Shown: positions 7,108-14,022 of the stretch, in pieces
How positions within the stretch are numbered: position 1 is the stretch's first letter
Layout of the letters: each line of letters starts with the position of its first letter
Source: Clostridia bacterium
Lineage (GTDB): Bacteria > Bacillota > Clostridia > Oscillospirales > Acutalibacteraceae
NCBI GenBank assembly: GCA_017625835.1
Contig: JAGAKF010000091.1
Span: 1-32,740, forward strand
DNA length: 32,740 bases
Direction: 5' to 3'
The notes under the pieces: generated by a model
Seen by the model: only the letters and a program-made list of their open reading frames with translations
Databases searched by the model: none
What the model was told of the DNA's origin: nothing
Made by a program: the position numbers and the translations under genes

Positions 7108-7136
7108 ATTATATAACAAAATGTCGAAACAGACAA
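7108..7136 (-). promoter_or_regulatory. Promoter of fprA
   Basis: TTGTCT, a 17-bp spacer and TATAAT on the minus strand, ending 28 bp before the ATG. Confidence 0.8.
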
Positions 7137-7167
7137 GAGGATTTTTGATTTTATTCGCCCGAGAAGG

Positions 7168-7196
7168 TTGACAAATTCAGCCTGTGAAGTTATACT
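7168..7196 (+). promoter_or_regulatory. Promoter of mntP
   Basis: TTGACA, a 17-bp spacer and TATACT, a near-consensus sigma-A promoter, end 28 bp before the mntP ATG. Confidence 0.85.
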
Positions 7197-7224
7197 CATC
7201 AATAGCTCATTTTGGAGGATATTT

Positions 7225-7830
7225 ATGGAGTTCGATTTAAGGTTCTTTTTTAACAGTGCACTTTTGGGCGTAGGACTTGCGATGGACGCATTTTCTGTTT
7301 CCCTCGCCAACGGACTTAACGAGACAAAAATGAAAACGAATAAAATGTCAGGTATAGCAGGGCTTTTTGCTTTTTTTCAGGCTCTTATGCCGTTGATCGG
7401 ATGGGTTTGTGTTCATACCGTTGTGCAGTATTTTCAGTCTTTTGAAAAGCTGATACCGTGGATTGCTTTGGCATTGCTCGGCTTCATCGGCGGTAAAATG
7501 ATAATAGAAGGTATAAAAGAGAAAAACTGTGACGAAAACGGTGAAAACTGCGAATGTTCCAAGCTCGGAATAGGAGCTTTGCTTGTGCAGGGTGTCGCAA
7601 CGTCGATTGATGCTCTTTCTGTCGGTTTTACAATCGCTGAATATGATTTGAAAATGGCGCTTGTAAGCGCAGCGATAATTGCCGCGGTGACATTTGTTAT
7701 ATGTTTTGCAGGTATTGCGATCGGTAAAGAATTCGGCACAAAGCTTGCGGGAAAAGCAGGTATCTTCGGCGGATCAATTCTTGTGTTTATAGGTCTTGAA
7801 ATTTTTATTTCAAATGTATTTTTCAACTGA
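7225..7830 (+). CDS. mntP: Manganese efflux pump MntP
   Basis: The 201-residue integral membrane protein has six hydrophobic helices and the internal two-fold repeat typical of the MntP family: AMDAFSVSLANG near residue 19 and ATSIDALSVGFT in the second half. Each has the conserved Asp. The family exports Mn2+. Start was set at the ATG 7225 because GGAGG lies 7 bases upstream; the in-frame upstream extension overlaps the promoter. The leader is too short for the yybP-ykoY manganese riboswitch that often precedes mntP. The cytoplasmic loop has a cluster NCDENGENCECSK with three Cys, a possible metal-contacting segment (inference). It diverges from fprA. Confidence 0.93.
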   Translation: MEFDLRFFFNSALLGVGLAMDAFSVSLANGLNETKMKTNKMSGIAGLFAFFQALMPLIGWVCVHTVVQYFQSFEKLIPWIALALLGFIGGKMIIEGIKEKNCDENGENCECSKLGIGALLVQGVATSIDALSVGFTIAEYDLKMALVSAAIIAAVTFVICFAGIAIGKEFGTKLAGKAGIFGGSILVFIGLEIFISNVFFN

Positions 7831-7831
7831 A

Positions 7832-7872
7832 AAAATTATCGCTCCGTTCGTCTGAACGAAGCGATTTTTCTT
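7832..7872. terminator. Bidirectional terminator between mntP and the isomerase gene
   Basis: Imperfect stem ATCGCT-CGTTC / GAACG-AGCGAT is flanked by A and T runs between convergent stops. Confidence 0.8.
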
Positions 7873-8936
7873 TATATAACCATTTCGTATTCGCCCATGT
7901 TACCGTCTTTAAAGTAACTGTGAAGGTCGTACGGAGTGTAAATTCCCGTGTCAGTAACGACACCGCTTACGAGCTCGGGCGGTGTGATATCAAAAGCAGG
8001 GTAGTAGCCTTTAAGTCCGTCGGCCGCTGTTTTAACACCCATAGCCTGAAGCACAAAATCAGGGTCGCGCATTTCGATTTTAACGGTGTCAATCGTAGGA
8101 TGACCGTGGTCAGGTGCACCGGTTACAAAATAGGGGATGCCTGTATACTTTGCGGCAATCGCAATCTGATAAGTTCCGACTTTGTTAACAACGTGACCGT
8201 CGAGGCAGATTGCATCAGCGGCAGAAGTGAAAACATCAACGTTTTCTTTTTTCATAACATAAGCAGGCATATTGTCCGTAATAACCGTTGTGTCAAAACC
8301 CATTTCGTTGCATACCGTAGCAGTAAGTCTTGCACCCTGGAAATAGGGGCGTGTTTCAGGACAGAAAATACGGATGTTCTTTTCTCTCTCTTTTGCAACT
8401 TTGAGCATCATTCCGACAATGGTCTCACCGAAGCACTGTGTCATTACAGTACCGTTCTGCGGGAACATATCAACAAGGTGCTCCGCCATAAGGTTAACTT
8501 TGCCGTAACGGAGATTGTTTGCTCTTACGGTGTATTCAACAATCGCTTCGCTGACATCAGTTCCGTTTTTAAGCGCAATTTTCGCAGCTTCAAGGCAGCC
8601 TCCCGTAATAAGTGACATCCTCGCAACCGTGGTCGGTCTTGCGTGTGAAATATTATCTGAAGCGGCAAGAAGATATTTAAGCTGCTTTTCTTCGGTCATA
8701 TCTTTGCATTCGTAAGCCGCAAGAGCCATACCCATAGCTGCCGCAGTATACGGCCCTGCACTCTGAGTTACCATATCGCGTATCGCCTGAGTCACTTCCT
8801 GATGAGTGCTACAGACAACAAATTCAACCTTGCGGGGATAAACTCTGCGGTCAAGGATCCTTACCTTACCGTCCTCGTACCACGAAATATTTTCGTATCG
8901 GAGCATAAATGCAAGTCCGTTATCAGCTCTTTCCAT
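7872..8936 (-). CDS. mtnA: Divergent MtnA / eIF2B-family aldose-phosphate isomerase
   Basis: The 354-residue product belongs to the MtnA/eIF2B-alpha fold group. The family enzyme converts 5-methylthioribose-1-phosphate (or related ribose-1-phosphates) to the ribulose form. The two catalytic residues are in place: Cys168 in MTQCFGE and Asp241 in AADAICLDGHVVNKVGTY. RPT (101-103) and a TGIYTPYDLHSYF-like C-terminus also match. However, the N-terminal phosphate-loop motif, normally RGAPAIG, is QSAGPYT here. Substrate may therefore differ (5-deoxyribose-1-P, ribose-1,5-bisP). The start at MERADNG has GAGGTG upstream; a longer in-frame start lies inside the upstream gene. It follows the MTA/SAH deaminase gene by 10 bp, an operon that strongly suggests a nucleoside salvage role. 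Confidence 0.82.
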   Translation of the reverse strand: MERADNGLAFMLRYENISWYEDGKVRILDRRVYPRKVEFVVCSTHQEVTQAIRDMVTQSAGPYTAAAMGMALAAYECKDMTEEKQLKYLLAASDNISHARPTTVARMSLITGGCLEAAKIALKNGTDVSEAIVEYTVRANNLRYGKVNLMAEHLVDMFPQNGTVMTQCFGETIVGMMLKVAKEREKNIRIFCPETRPYFQGARLTATVCNEMGFDTTVITDNMPAYVMKKENVDVFTSAADAICLDGHVVNKVGTYQIAIAAKYTGIPYFVTGAPDHGHPTIDTVKIEMRDPDFVLQAMGVKTAADGLKGYYPAFDITPPELVSGVVTDTGIYTPYDLHSYFKDGNMGEYEMVI

Positions 8937-8946
8937 TTCATTCACC

Positions 8947-10242
8947 TCAGTATAATTTCTCCATTGCTTTTTCAATGTCAAAGTAGATTTTTTCTTTATC
9001 AAGTGTGGTGTATTCACCGTTTTCGTAAAGTATCTTTCCGTCAACCATTGTCATACAGATGTCACTGCTCTGTGCGGAATAAGTAACAAGAGCTTTTTCG
9101 TCAATGATCGGACGAAGGTGAGGCTTGTCGAGTGAAATTGCAATAATATCAGCCTTATTGCCGACTTTGAGCTCACCGCAATCGTCTCTTCCCTGAAGTC
9201 TCGCACCGTTAAGGGTAGCCATTTTAATAACGGTATCCGCATTCATTACGGTCGCATCCTGAGCATAACCGTTGTGTATGATTGAAGCAAGGTGCAGTTC
9301 TTCCATCATATCAAGGTTATTGTTGCTTGCGGCACCGTCTGTACCGAGTGCAACATTTATACCCATATCAATCATCTTCTGCACTCTTGCAAATCCGCTT
9401 CCGAGCTTCATATTGCTTGACGGATTGTGAACGACATTTACTCCCTTTGAAAGAAGGAGTTCCATATCGCTGTCTTCAAGCGTAACGCAGTGTGCGGCAA
9501 ATGCTCTTGAATCAAATGCACCAAGGTCGTTGAACCATTGCGCAGGAGTTTTGCCATACTTTTCCTTACATTCGTTGTGTTCTTTTACAGTCTCAGAAAG
9601 GTGAATATGCATAAGACCGCCGCGCTTGTTACATTCTTCGGAGTATGCGCGTGCAATTCTTTCGGTGCAGGTGTATTCTGCATGGATTGAAAAGTCGATA
9701 AGAATTCTGCCGTCAGCCGCGTTGTTCCACTTGTCATAAAGTTCGATCGACTGTGCGATACGGAAAGAATCTTTTGCTTCTTCGTTCGGATCAAAGCTCT
9801 GAACGGGACGTGTGAGGTTTGCTTTCATTCCTGCTTCTGTAACAGCCTTAGCAGTAACCTGAGGCTCAAAATACATATCGGAAAAACTTACCGTTCCGCT
9901 TGCCAGCATTTCGAGCAAAGCAAGGTTTGTACCGGCATAAATCTCATCTGCAGTCAGTTTGTCCTCAATAGGGAAAACCTTATTGAAAAGCCACTCATTA
10001 AGCGGGAGATCACTTCCCACCCCGCGCAAAAGCACCATCGGACAATGGTTGTGACAGTTATAAAAACCGGACATAAGAAGCTTGCCTGCCATATCTTTGA
10101 CGGTATCGCACTGAACTTCAGGCTTGTCATTGCCTATATATGAAATTCTGTCGCCGTCAACAACAAGGTAAGCGTCTTTCAGTATGTTGTAAATACCATT
10201 TTCGAAAACCAGCATCGTAGCATTTTTAAATAAAGTTTTCAT
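8947..10242 (-). CDS. mtaD: 5-methylthioadenosine/S-adenosylhomocysteine deaminase
   Basis: The 431-residue amidohydrolase-superfamily enzyme deaminates MTA, SAH or 5'-deoxyadenosine to the inosine analogue. Metal ligands are visible as H64-x-H66 in CHNHCPM, H214 in MHIHLSETV and D302 in LGTDGAASNN, with H251 in AAHCVTL. Motifs LLRGVGSDLPLNEWL and GTVSFSDMY are typical of MTA/SAH deaminases. Length matches the family (~430). A good promoter lies 28 bp upstream and the isomerase gene follows 10 bp downstream. A 6-oxopurine nucleoside phosphorylase, which could split the resulting inosine analogue, is encoded 3 kb away at 13099-13920. A TrzA/guanine-deaminase-like activity cannot be excluded, but the neighbouring isomerase favours the MTA role. 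Confidence 0.9.
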   Translation of the reverse strand: MKTLFKNATMLVFENGIYNILKDAYLVVDGDRISYIGNDKPEVQCDTVKDMAGKLLMSGFYNCHNHCPMVLLRGVGSDLPLNEWLFNKVFPIEDKLTADEIYAGTNLALLEMLASGTVSFSDMYFEPQVTAKAVTEAGMKANLTRPVQSFDPNEEAKDSFRIAQSIELYDKWNNAADGRILIDFSIHAEYTCTERIARAYSEECNKRGGLMHIHLSETVKEHNECKEKYGKTPAQWFNDLGAFDSRAFAAHCVTLEDSDMELLLSKGVNVVHNPSSNMKLGSGFARVQKMIDMGINVALGTDGAASNNNLDMMEELHLASIIHNGYAQDATVMNADTVIKMATLNGARLQGRDDCGELKVGNKADIIAISLDKPHLRPIIDEKALVTYSAQSSDICMTMVDGKILYENGEYTTLDKEKIYFDIEKAMEKLY

Positions 10243-10269
10243 AATACACCTCGCATCGTTAATACACTC

Positions 10270-10298
10270 ATTCTATCACGATATTCAAAGTAAATCAA
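10270..10298 (-). promoter_or_regulatory. Promoter of the mtaD-mtnA operon
   Basis: TTGATT, a 17-bp spacer and TAGAAT on the minus strand. The leader is only about 20 nt, which leaves no room for a SAM-type riboswitch. Confidence 0.78.
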
Positions 10299-10305
10299 CA
10301 AAAAG

Positions 10306-10336
10306 AAACGGTGCAGTTTCCTGCACCGTTTTGTTT
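10306..10336 (-). terminator. Terminator of the lipase-dockerin operon
   Basis: Stem AAACGGTGCAG/CTGCACCGTTT with a 4-nt loop directly follows the dockerin gene stop, with flanking A/T runs. Confidence 0.9.
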
Positions 10337-11318
10337 ACCACTTGACATCTGAAATTTCAACTGCTGTGTGAGCCTTGCCGTCAGCCTTTTTAACACTGAC
10401 AATTGTATACTTTATGTTTTCCATTTCAACTGTCCAGTCATAAGCAGCCACAAGAGAGATAAGCTTATCTTCTGCATCAACAACTGCAACGATTTTTACA
10501 TTTGAGTTTGTTGCTTTGATTGATTTAACCGAAACATCATCAACGCCGCTGATGCTTGCATAAACGCAACCGCTGCTGAGGTAGTCATAATCGGGGCTTG
10601 CAACGTCGCCTGTAAGAAGACCGCTTCTTGCTACGGGTGAGCTGTCTTTCTTTTTGGCTGCTGTAGCTGAACTGTTGCCGTTGTTAAGGTTAAGTGTGAC
10701 TGTGTAGTTGTCTCCGATCTTTTCACAGGAAGCTGATTTGATATCAGAAGCTTCCAAAGATGCATTCATAAGGTATAGGGACTGTCCTTTTGTATTGACA
10801 TATTCTTTAGTGCCGACACCGAGGAATTCGTTAACCATATCAACAACAAGCTGAATCTTCATCAAAGCGCCACCGTTCATTTCGCTTACTGTGGTGGTTC
10901 TTTCTTTTTTATAACCTGCTTTTTCGTCAACTACCTTGTTAACTGCATTGTTGTAAAGTGTAACAATTTCTTCTGTGCTTGTCGGTGCATCGGGAACTGC
11001 AGGTGTATCAGGTGTGTCGGGTGTATCGGGAACATCGGGTTCTTCAGGTAACTCTTCTTTTTCATCGAGACCTACGCTGATACGAAGAATTGCAAGAGCA
11101 TCAGATGAGTTGATAACACCGTTTGCATCCATATCAGCAACTTTTTCGTCGATTTCTGTTATAAGTTCTACAGAATACTTGAGTACTGCGAGAGCATCGG
11201 ATGAGTTGATAGTTCCATTGCTGTCAACATCACCTTTGAAAGCTGCAAATGCAGTTGTCATGAGGCTTAAAGCTAAAATTGCCGCAAGAGCCAAAGCCAC
11301 AATTTTGTTTGTTTTCAT
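10335..11318 (-). CDS. Secreted protein with N-terminal dockerin type I domain
   Basis: The 327-residue product has a clear signal peptide (cleavage likely after AFA, residue 25). A dockerin type I module follows at ~28-84: two Ca2+-loop/helix repeats, GDVDSNGTINSSDALAVLKY and DMDANGVINSSDALAILRIS. An acidic, Pro/Thr-rich linker (VPDTPDTPDTPAVPD) covers ~88-112. The remaining ~210 residues match no family I recognise; they start with TSTEEIVTLYNNAVNKV. Dockerins bind cohesins on scaffold proteins or the cell surface; N-terminal placement is less usual than C-terminal. AAGGAGG precedes the ATG. The gene begins 12 bp after the HTH-lipase stop, so the two are cotranscribed and probably work at the envelope together. 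No cohesin is encoded in the window. Confidence 0.85.
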   Translation of the reverse strand: MKTNKIVALALAAILALSLMTTAFAAFKGDVDSNGTINSSDALAVLKYSVELITEIDEKVADMDANGVINSSDALAILRISVGLDEKEELPEEPDVPDTPDTPDTPAVPDAPTSTEEIVTLYNNAVNKVVDEKAGYKKERTTTVSEMNGGALMKIQLVVDMVNEFLGVGTKEYVNTKGQSLYLMNASLEASDIKSASCEKIGDNYTVTLNLNNGNSSATAAKKKDSSPVARSGLLTGDVASPDYDYLSSGCVYASISGVDDVSVKSIKATNSNVKIVAVVDAEDKLISLVAAYDWTVEMENIKYTIVSVKKADGKAHTAVEISDVKW

Positions 11319-11330
11319 TAGATATCCTCC

Positions 11331-12965
11331 TTAAAATAAACCTTTGAAATAATATTTTTTATCTCGCGGTCTCTCGTCAATCATCGTTATGAGCTCGAGA
11401 TAAAATTCCTGTGTTTTTTCGGCAGTCGTGTTCATACCGACTACCGTGCCGTGATGTCCTCTTCTGACAGGCATAACGTTCCATTTCCCTTTGACGATGT
11501 TTTCGCTGTCAAAGTCCTGCCATTCGTCGGTAAACGGATATTCAGCGGAAATAACATTTACCATACCGTCATTCTCAAGCCACTTTTCATCAATCGGATA
11601 ATCTGAAACTTTGTTTTCGGAATAAGAACCGATGAGAGTTGCAGGGAGATAAAGAATATCTTTAAAAGTAAGAACTTCTCTGTCGGGTACGTGTTTTCCA
11701 AAACTTTCTTTTGTTGCTGAGTATGCGTATGAAAAGTAATAAACATTATCGACTGTTTTGATAGTTTTGTTTATTTCTGCTGCGCCGTCGGGGGAGAGGT
11801 CATAGGCCGCATTGTCTGTGCCGTGACCGAAATCTGTGTTGATAATTTCATCCAGATCCTGAGTTTCGGGATCGATTCCGAAATGCTCGAGGTGGAAATC
11901 GTAGTACTGTCCTGCCTCTATACTCTGCATAAACTGGCTTCCGTAAAAGACTACGTCAAGAGCGGTGCCTATAAGGCTTTCGTACTGACCGACGCAGTAA
12001 TAAAGCGTTGAACCGTTATGAGGGGAGCAGAGAGTTGTTACGCTGTTGATGTAATTCTCTTTTCCACCTTTGAAGAGTTCTGAAACATCGTCGGGGCTTG
12101 CATTCATCTCTTCTTCGTTTCCGTAAGCAAGAAGTGATGTAAGCATTCTTACAGTTGCACCGCCGAAGCTGTGTCCGACTAGGTTGAGCTTGATAATCTG
12201 ACCGCCCTTGGTTTTTGCTCCCCAGTCGCCTGCAAGTTTGGTCTCATATGTTCTGCCGTACCGCTCGTGATTATGTGCCTTACTGTGTGCTTCACCGTAG
12301 TCAACGGTTGTGCCCATCAGCTGAGCGTAAAGCTCACAAGCTCTGTCCCACGTGCTTGAAAAAGGACCGACGGAAGCTTCGTAAACTTCATAGCCTTTTT
12401 CATCTCTGAGATATGTTGCAACGTTGCCTGTTGCTCCACCCCAATACGGATTGGCTTCATTGATTTTTGATTCCGCACCGTAACCTCCGAGTCCGTGAAC
12501 AAGGACGTACGGATATTCAACATACTCTTCGCAGAACCATTTTTCATAAAGTCCCGTCGGAATCGGTATTATCAAAGCGATTACAAGAACTATCGCAACA
12601 ACCGCAGTTATGATTTTCTTTACGGGAGTTTTTTTCTTCTCTTTTTTGATAACGGGTTCGGGCGTAACAAGAGTTTCCTCAGGCTTCGAAGCTTCATATT
12701 CCATAGGTGAATTATCTTCAAAGTCGTCCTGATAGGATACCTCAGGTATAACAGCAGTCACATAATCTTCTGTGTCTCGAAGAAGAAAATCCGTTGATAC
12801 ATTAAACAGCTCTGAAAGTGCAAGGATTTTATCGGCAGCGGGAACAGCTTTGCCGGATTCCCAACTTGATACAGTCTGTCTTGAAACGTTGAGCTTTTCT
12901 GCAAGATCCTCCTGGGATAAATCAGCGTCGCGTCTCAATAAGCTTATTTTTTCATTTATTGTCAT
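11331..12965 (-). CDS. XRE HTH - transmembrane - family I.5 lipase fusion
   Basis: The 544-residue protein has three parts. Residues 5-62 are a Cro/C1-type helix-turn-helix (LSQEDLAEKLNVSRQTVSSW then ESGKAVP). Residues ~118-136 are one transmembrane helix after a Lys-rich stretch. Residues 150-544 form an extracellular alpha/beta hydrolase closely resembling Geobacillus/Staphylococcus lipases (YPYVLVHGLGGYG, YWGGATGN, SSTWDRACELYAQL). The catalytic triad is predicted as Ser266 (GHSFGG), Asp466 (WLENDGMVN) and His505. Zinc-site residues of family I.5 also appear to be present: Asp207, His227, His233, Asp384. The reading frame is continuous across all parts, so this is a real fusion, topologically N-in/C-out. 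Its promoter carries an inverted repeat in the spacer, suggesting autoregulation (inference). It is the first gene of a two-gene operon with the dockerin protein. Confidence 0.9.
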   Translation of the reverse strand: MTINEKISLLRRDADLSQEDLAEKLNVSRQTVSSWESGKAVPAADKILALSELFNVSTDFLLRDTEDYVTAVIPEVSYQDDFEDNSPMEYEASKPEETLVTPEPVIKKEKKKTPVKKIITAVVAIVLVIALIIPIPTGLYEKWFCEEYVEYPYVLVHGLGGYGAESKINEANPYWGGATGNVATYLRDEKGYEVYEASVGPFSSTWDRACELYAQLMGTTVDYGEAHSKAHNHERYGRTYETKLAGDWGAKTKGGQIIKLNLVGHSFGGATVRMLTSLLAYGNEEEMNASPDDVSELFKGGKENYINSVTTLCSPHNGSTLYYCVGQYESLIGTALDVVFYGSQFMQSIEAGQYYDFHLEHFGIDPETQDLDEIINTDFGHGTDNAAYDLSPDGAAEINKTIKTVDNVYYFSYAYSATKESFGKHVPDREVLTFKDILYLPATLIGSYSENKVSDYPIDEKWLENDGMVNVISAEYPFTDEWQDFDSENIVKGKWNVMPVRRGHHGTVVGMNTTAEKTQEFYLELITMIDERPRDKKYYFKGLF

Positions 12966-13031
12966 AATAACAGCACCTTTCTTTATAAATCGATATAACT
13001 GTGCCTTTATTTTAAAATAAAAATCAGCTTT

Positions 13032-13062
13032 ACTCTACCAACCAAAGTTGATATTTTGTAAA
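13032..13062 (-). promoter_or_regulatory. Promoter of the HTH-lipase operon
   Basis: TTTACA (or TTACAA one base on), an 18-19-bp spacer and TAGAGT on the minus strand. The spacer is largely filled by an inverted repeat. Confidence 0.5.
13037..13052 (-). promoter_or_regulatory. Candidate operator in the HTH-lipase promoter
   Basis: ATCAAC-TTTG-GTTGGT on the minus strand is an inverted repeat with one mismatch, placed between the -35 and -10 boxes. XRE regulators often bind such sites; the downstream gene encodes one. Confidence 0.45.
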
Positions 13063-13098
13063 AAGATGTAAAATTTTTAATGTAAAGAAAGGTTTACA

Positions 13099-13920
13099 TC
13101 AGATATTTGCTATGATTTTCTTCACGTATGAAGCGAATCTGTCTGCAATTTTTGCGGCTGCAATTCCGACTTCTTCGTCCGAAAGCTTGCAATCAAGTAC
13201 ACCTGCAGCCATATTCGTCATAACTGAAAGAGCGAGCAACGGCATCGAGCAATGAGCTGCTGTCAATGCTTCCGTAACGGTTGACATTCCTACGGCATCT
13301 GCGCCAAGAATCCTGGCAGCGCGGATTTCGGCAGGGGTTTCAAACTGCGGACCTGTAAAGAACATATAAACGCCTTCGTGTGTTGCAAGTCCGCTGCCTT
13401 CTGCACACTTAAGTGCAACTTCACGCAGAGACTTTGTATACATATCCGTTACGTCAAAAAATCTTGGACCGAATTCTTCAATGTTCTTTCCGCAAAGGGG
13501 ACTTGCACCGTTCAATTTGATGTGATCTTTGACGATCATAATGTCGCCTACGTTATAGTCAGTATTAACTGCACCTGCAGCGTTTGTGAGAATGGTTTTC
13601 TTAACACCTATGAGTTTAAAAAGACGGATCGGGATAACAAGCTGTTCAAAATCGTATCCCTCGTAAAAATGGAATCTGCCCGCCATACAAACAATTTTTT
13701 TGCCCTCAAGCTCACCGAAGATAAGCTTTCCTGCGTGAGACTGGACTGTGGAAACAAGGAAGTTTGGAATATCCTTGTAGTCAATGATTATGGGGTTCTC
13801 GATTTCTGTGGCAAAATTGCCGAGTCCTGAGCCAAGAATTATGCCGATTTCGGGCTCGTAGGGGACAATTGATTTTACGTAATCTGCACTTATTTTGAAA
13901 TATTCATAGCTGTAATCCAT
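13099..13920 (-). CDS. Purine nucleoside phosphorylase (6-oxopurine type)
   Basis: The 273-residue product is a trimeric-type (PNP-I) phosphorylase: GIILGSGLGNF near the start, the phosphate/ribose segments SHAGKLIFGELEGK and AGRFHFYEGY, LTNAAGAVN, and VGMSTVTEALTAAHC. It cleaves inosine/guanosine-type nucleosides to base and ribose-1-phosphate. The Asn in SVMTNMAAG agrees with 6-oxopurine preference. Start was placed at the ATG 13918-13920 with GGAGTG upstream; an in-frame ATG 24 bp further up lies almost on the -10 box. It has its own promoter. With the MTA deaminase and MtnA-like isomerase nearby it could supply the phosphorolysis step of an inosine-type MTA salvage route, but ordinary purine salvage is the safe call. 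Confidence 0.92.
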   Translation of the reverse strand: MDYSYEYFKISADYVKSIVPYEPEIGIILGSGLGNFATEIENPIIIDYKDIPNFLVSTVQSHAGKLIFGELEGKKIVCMAGRFHFYEGYDFEQLVIPIRLFKLIGVKKTILTNAAGAVNTDYNVGDIMIVKDHIKLNGASPLCGKNIEEFGPRFFDVTDMYTKSLREVALKCAEGSGLATHEGVYMFFTGPQFETPAEIRAARILGADAVGMSTVTEALTAAHCSMPLLALSVMTNMAAGVLDCKLSDEEVGIAAAKIADRFASYVKKIIANI

Positions 13921-13942
13921 AATTTCACTCCATTCACAGTAC

Positions 13943-13971
13943 ATTTTACCATAGTTGTATAATTAAATCAA
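13943..13971 (-). promoter_or_regulatory. Promoter of the purine nucleoside phosphorylase gene
   Basis: TTGATT, a 17-bp spacer and TAAAAT on the minus strand, 22 bp before the ATG. Confidence 0.78.
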
Positions 13972-13986
13972 TGCTTTTGGATATAT

Positions 13987-14014
13987 AAAAAAATCGCCCG
14001 CAGGCGATTTTTTT
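13987..14014 (-). terminator. Terminator of the pseudokinase gene
   Basis: A perfect stem AAAAAAATCGCC/GGCGATTTTTTT with a 4-nt loop lies just past the stop of the minus-strand gene at 14023. Confidence 0.93.
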
Positions 14015-14022
14015 AATGAGCT

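Noticed and set aside
7080-7224. Possible yybP-ykoY manganese riboswitch before mntP
   Set aside because: The promoter-to-ATG distance is under 30 nt, so no aptamer fits.
10243-10269. Possible SAM or SAH riboswitch before mtaD
   Set aside because: The leader is only about 20 nt and holds no structure.
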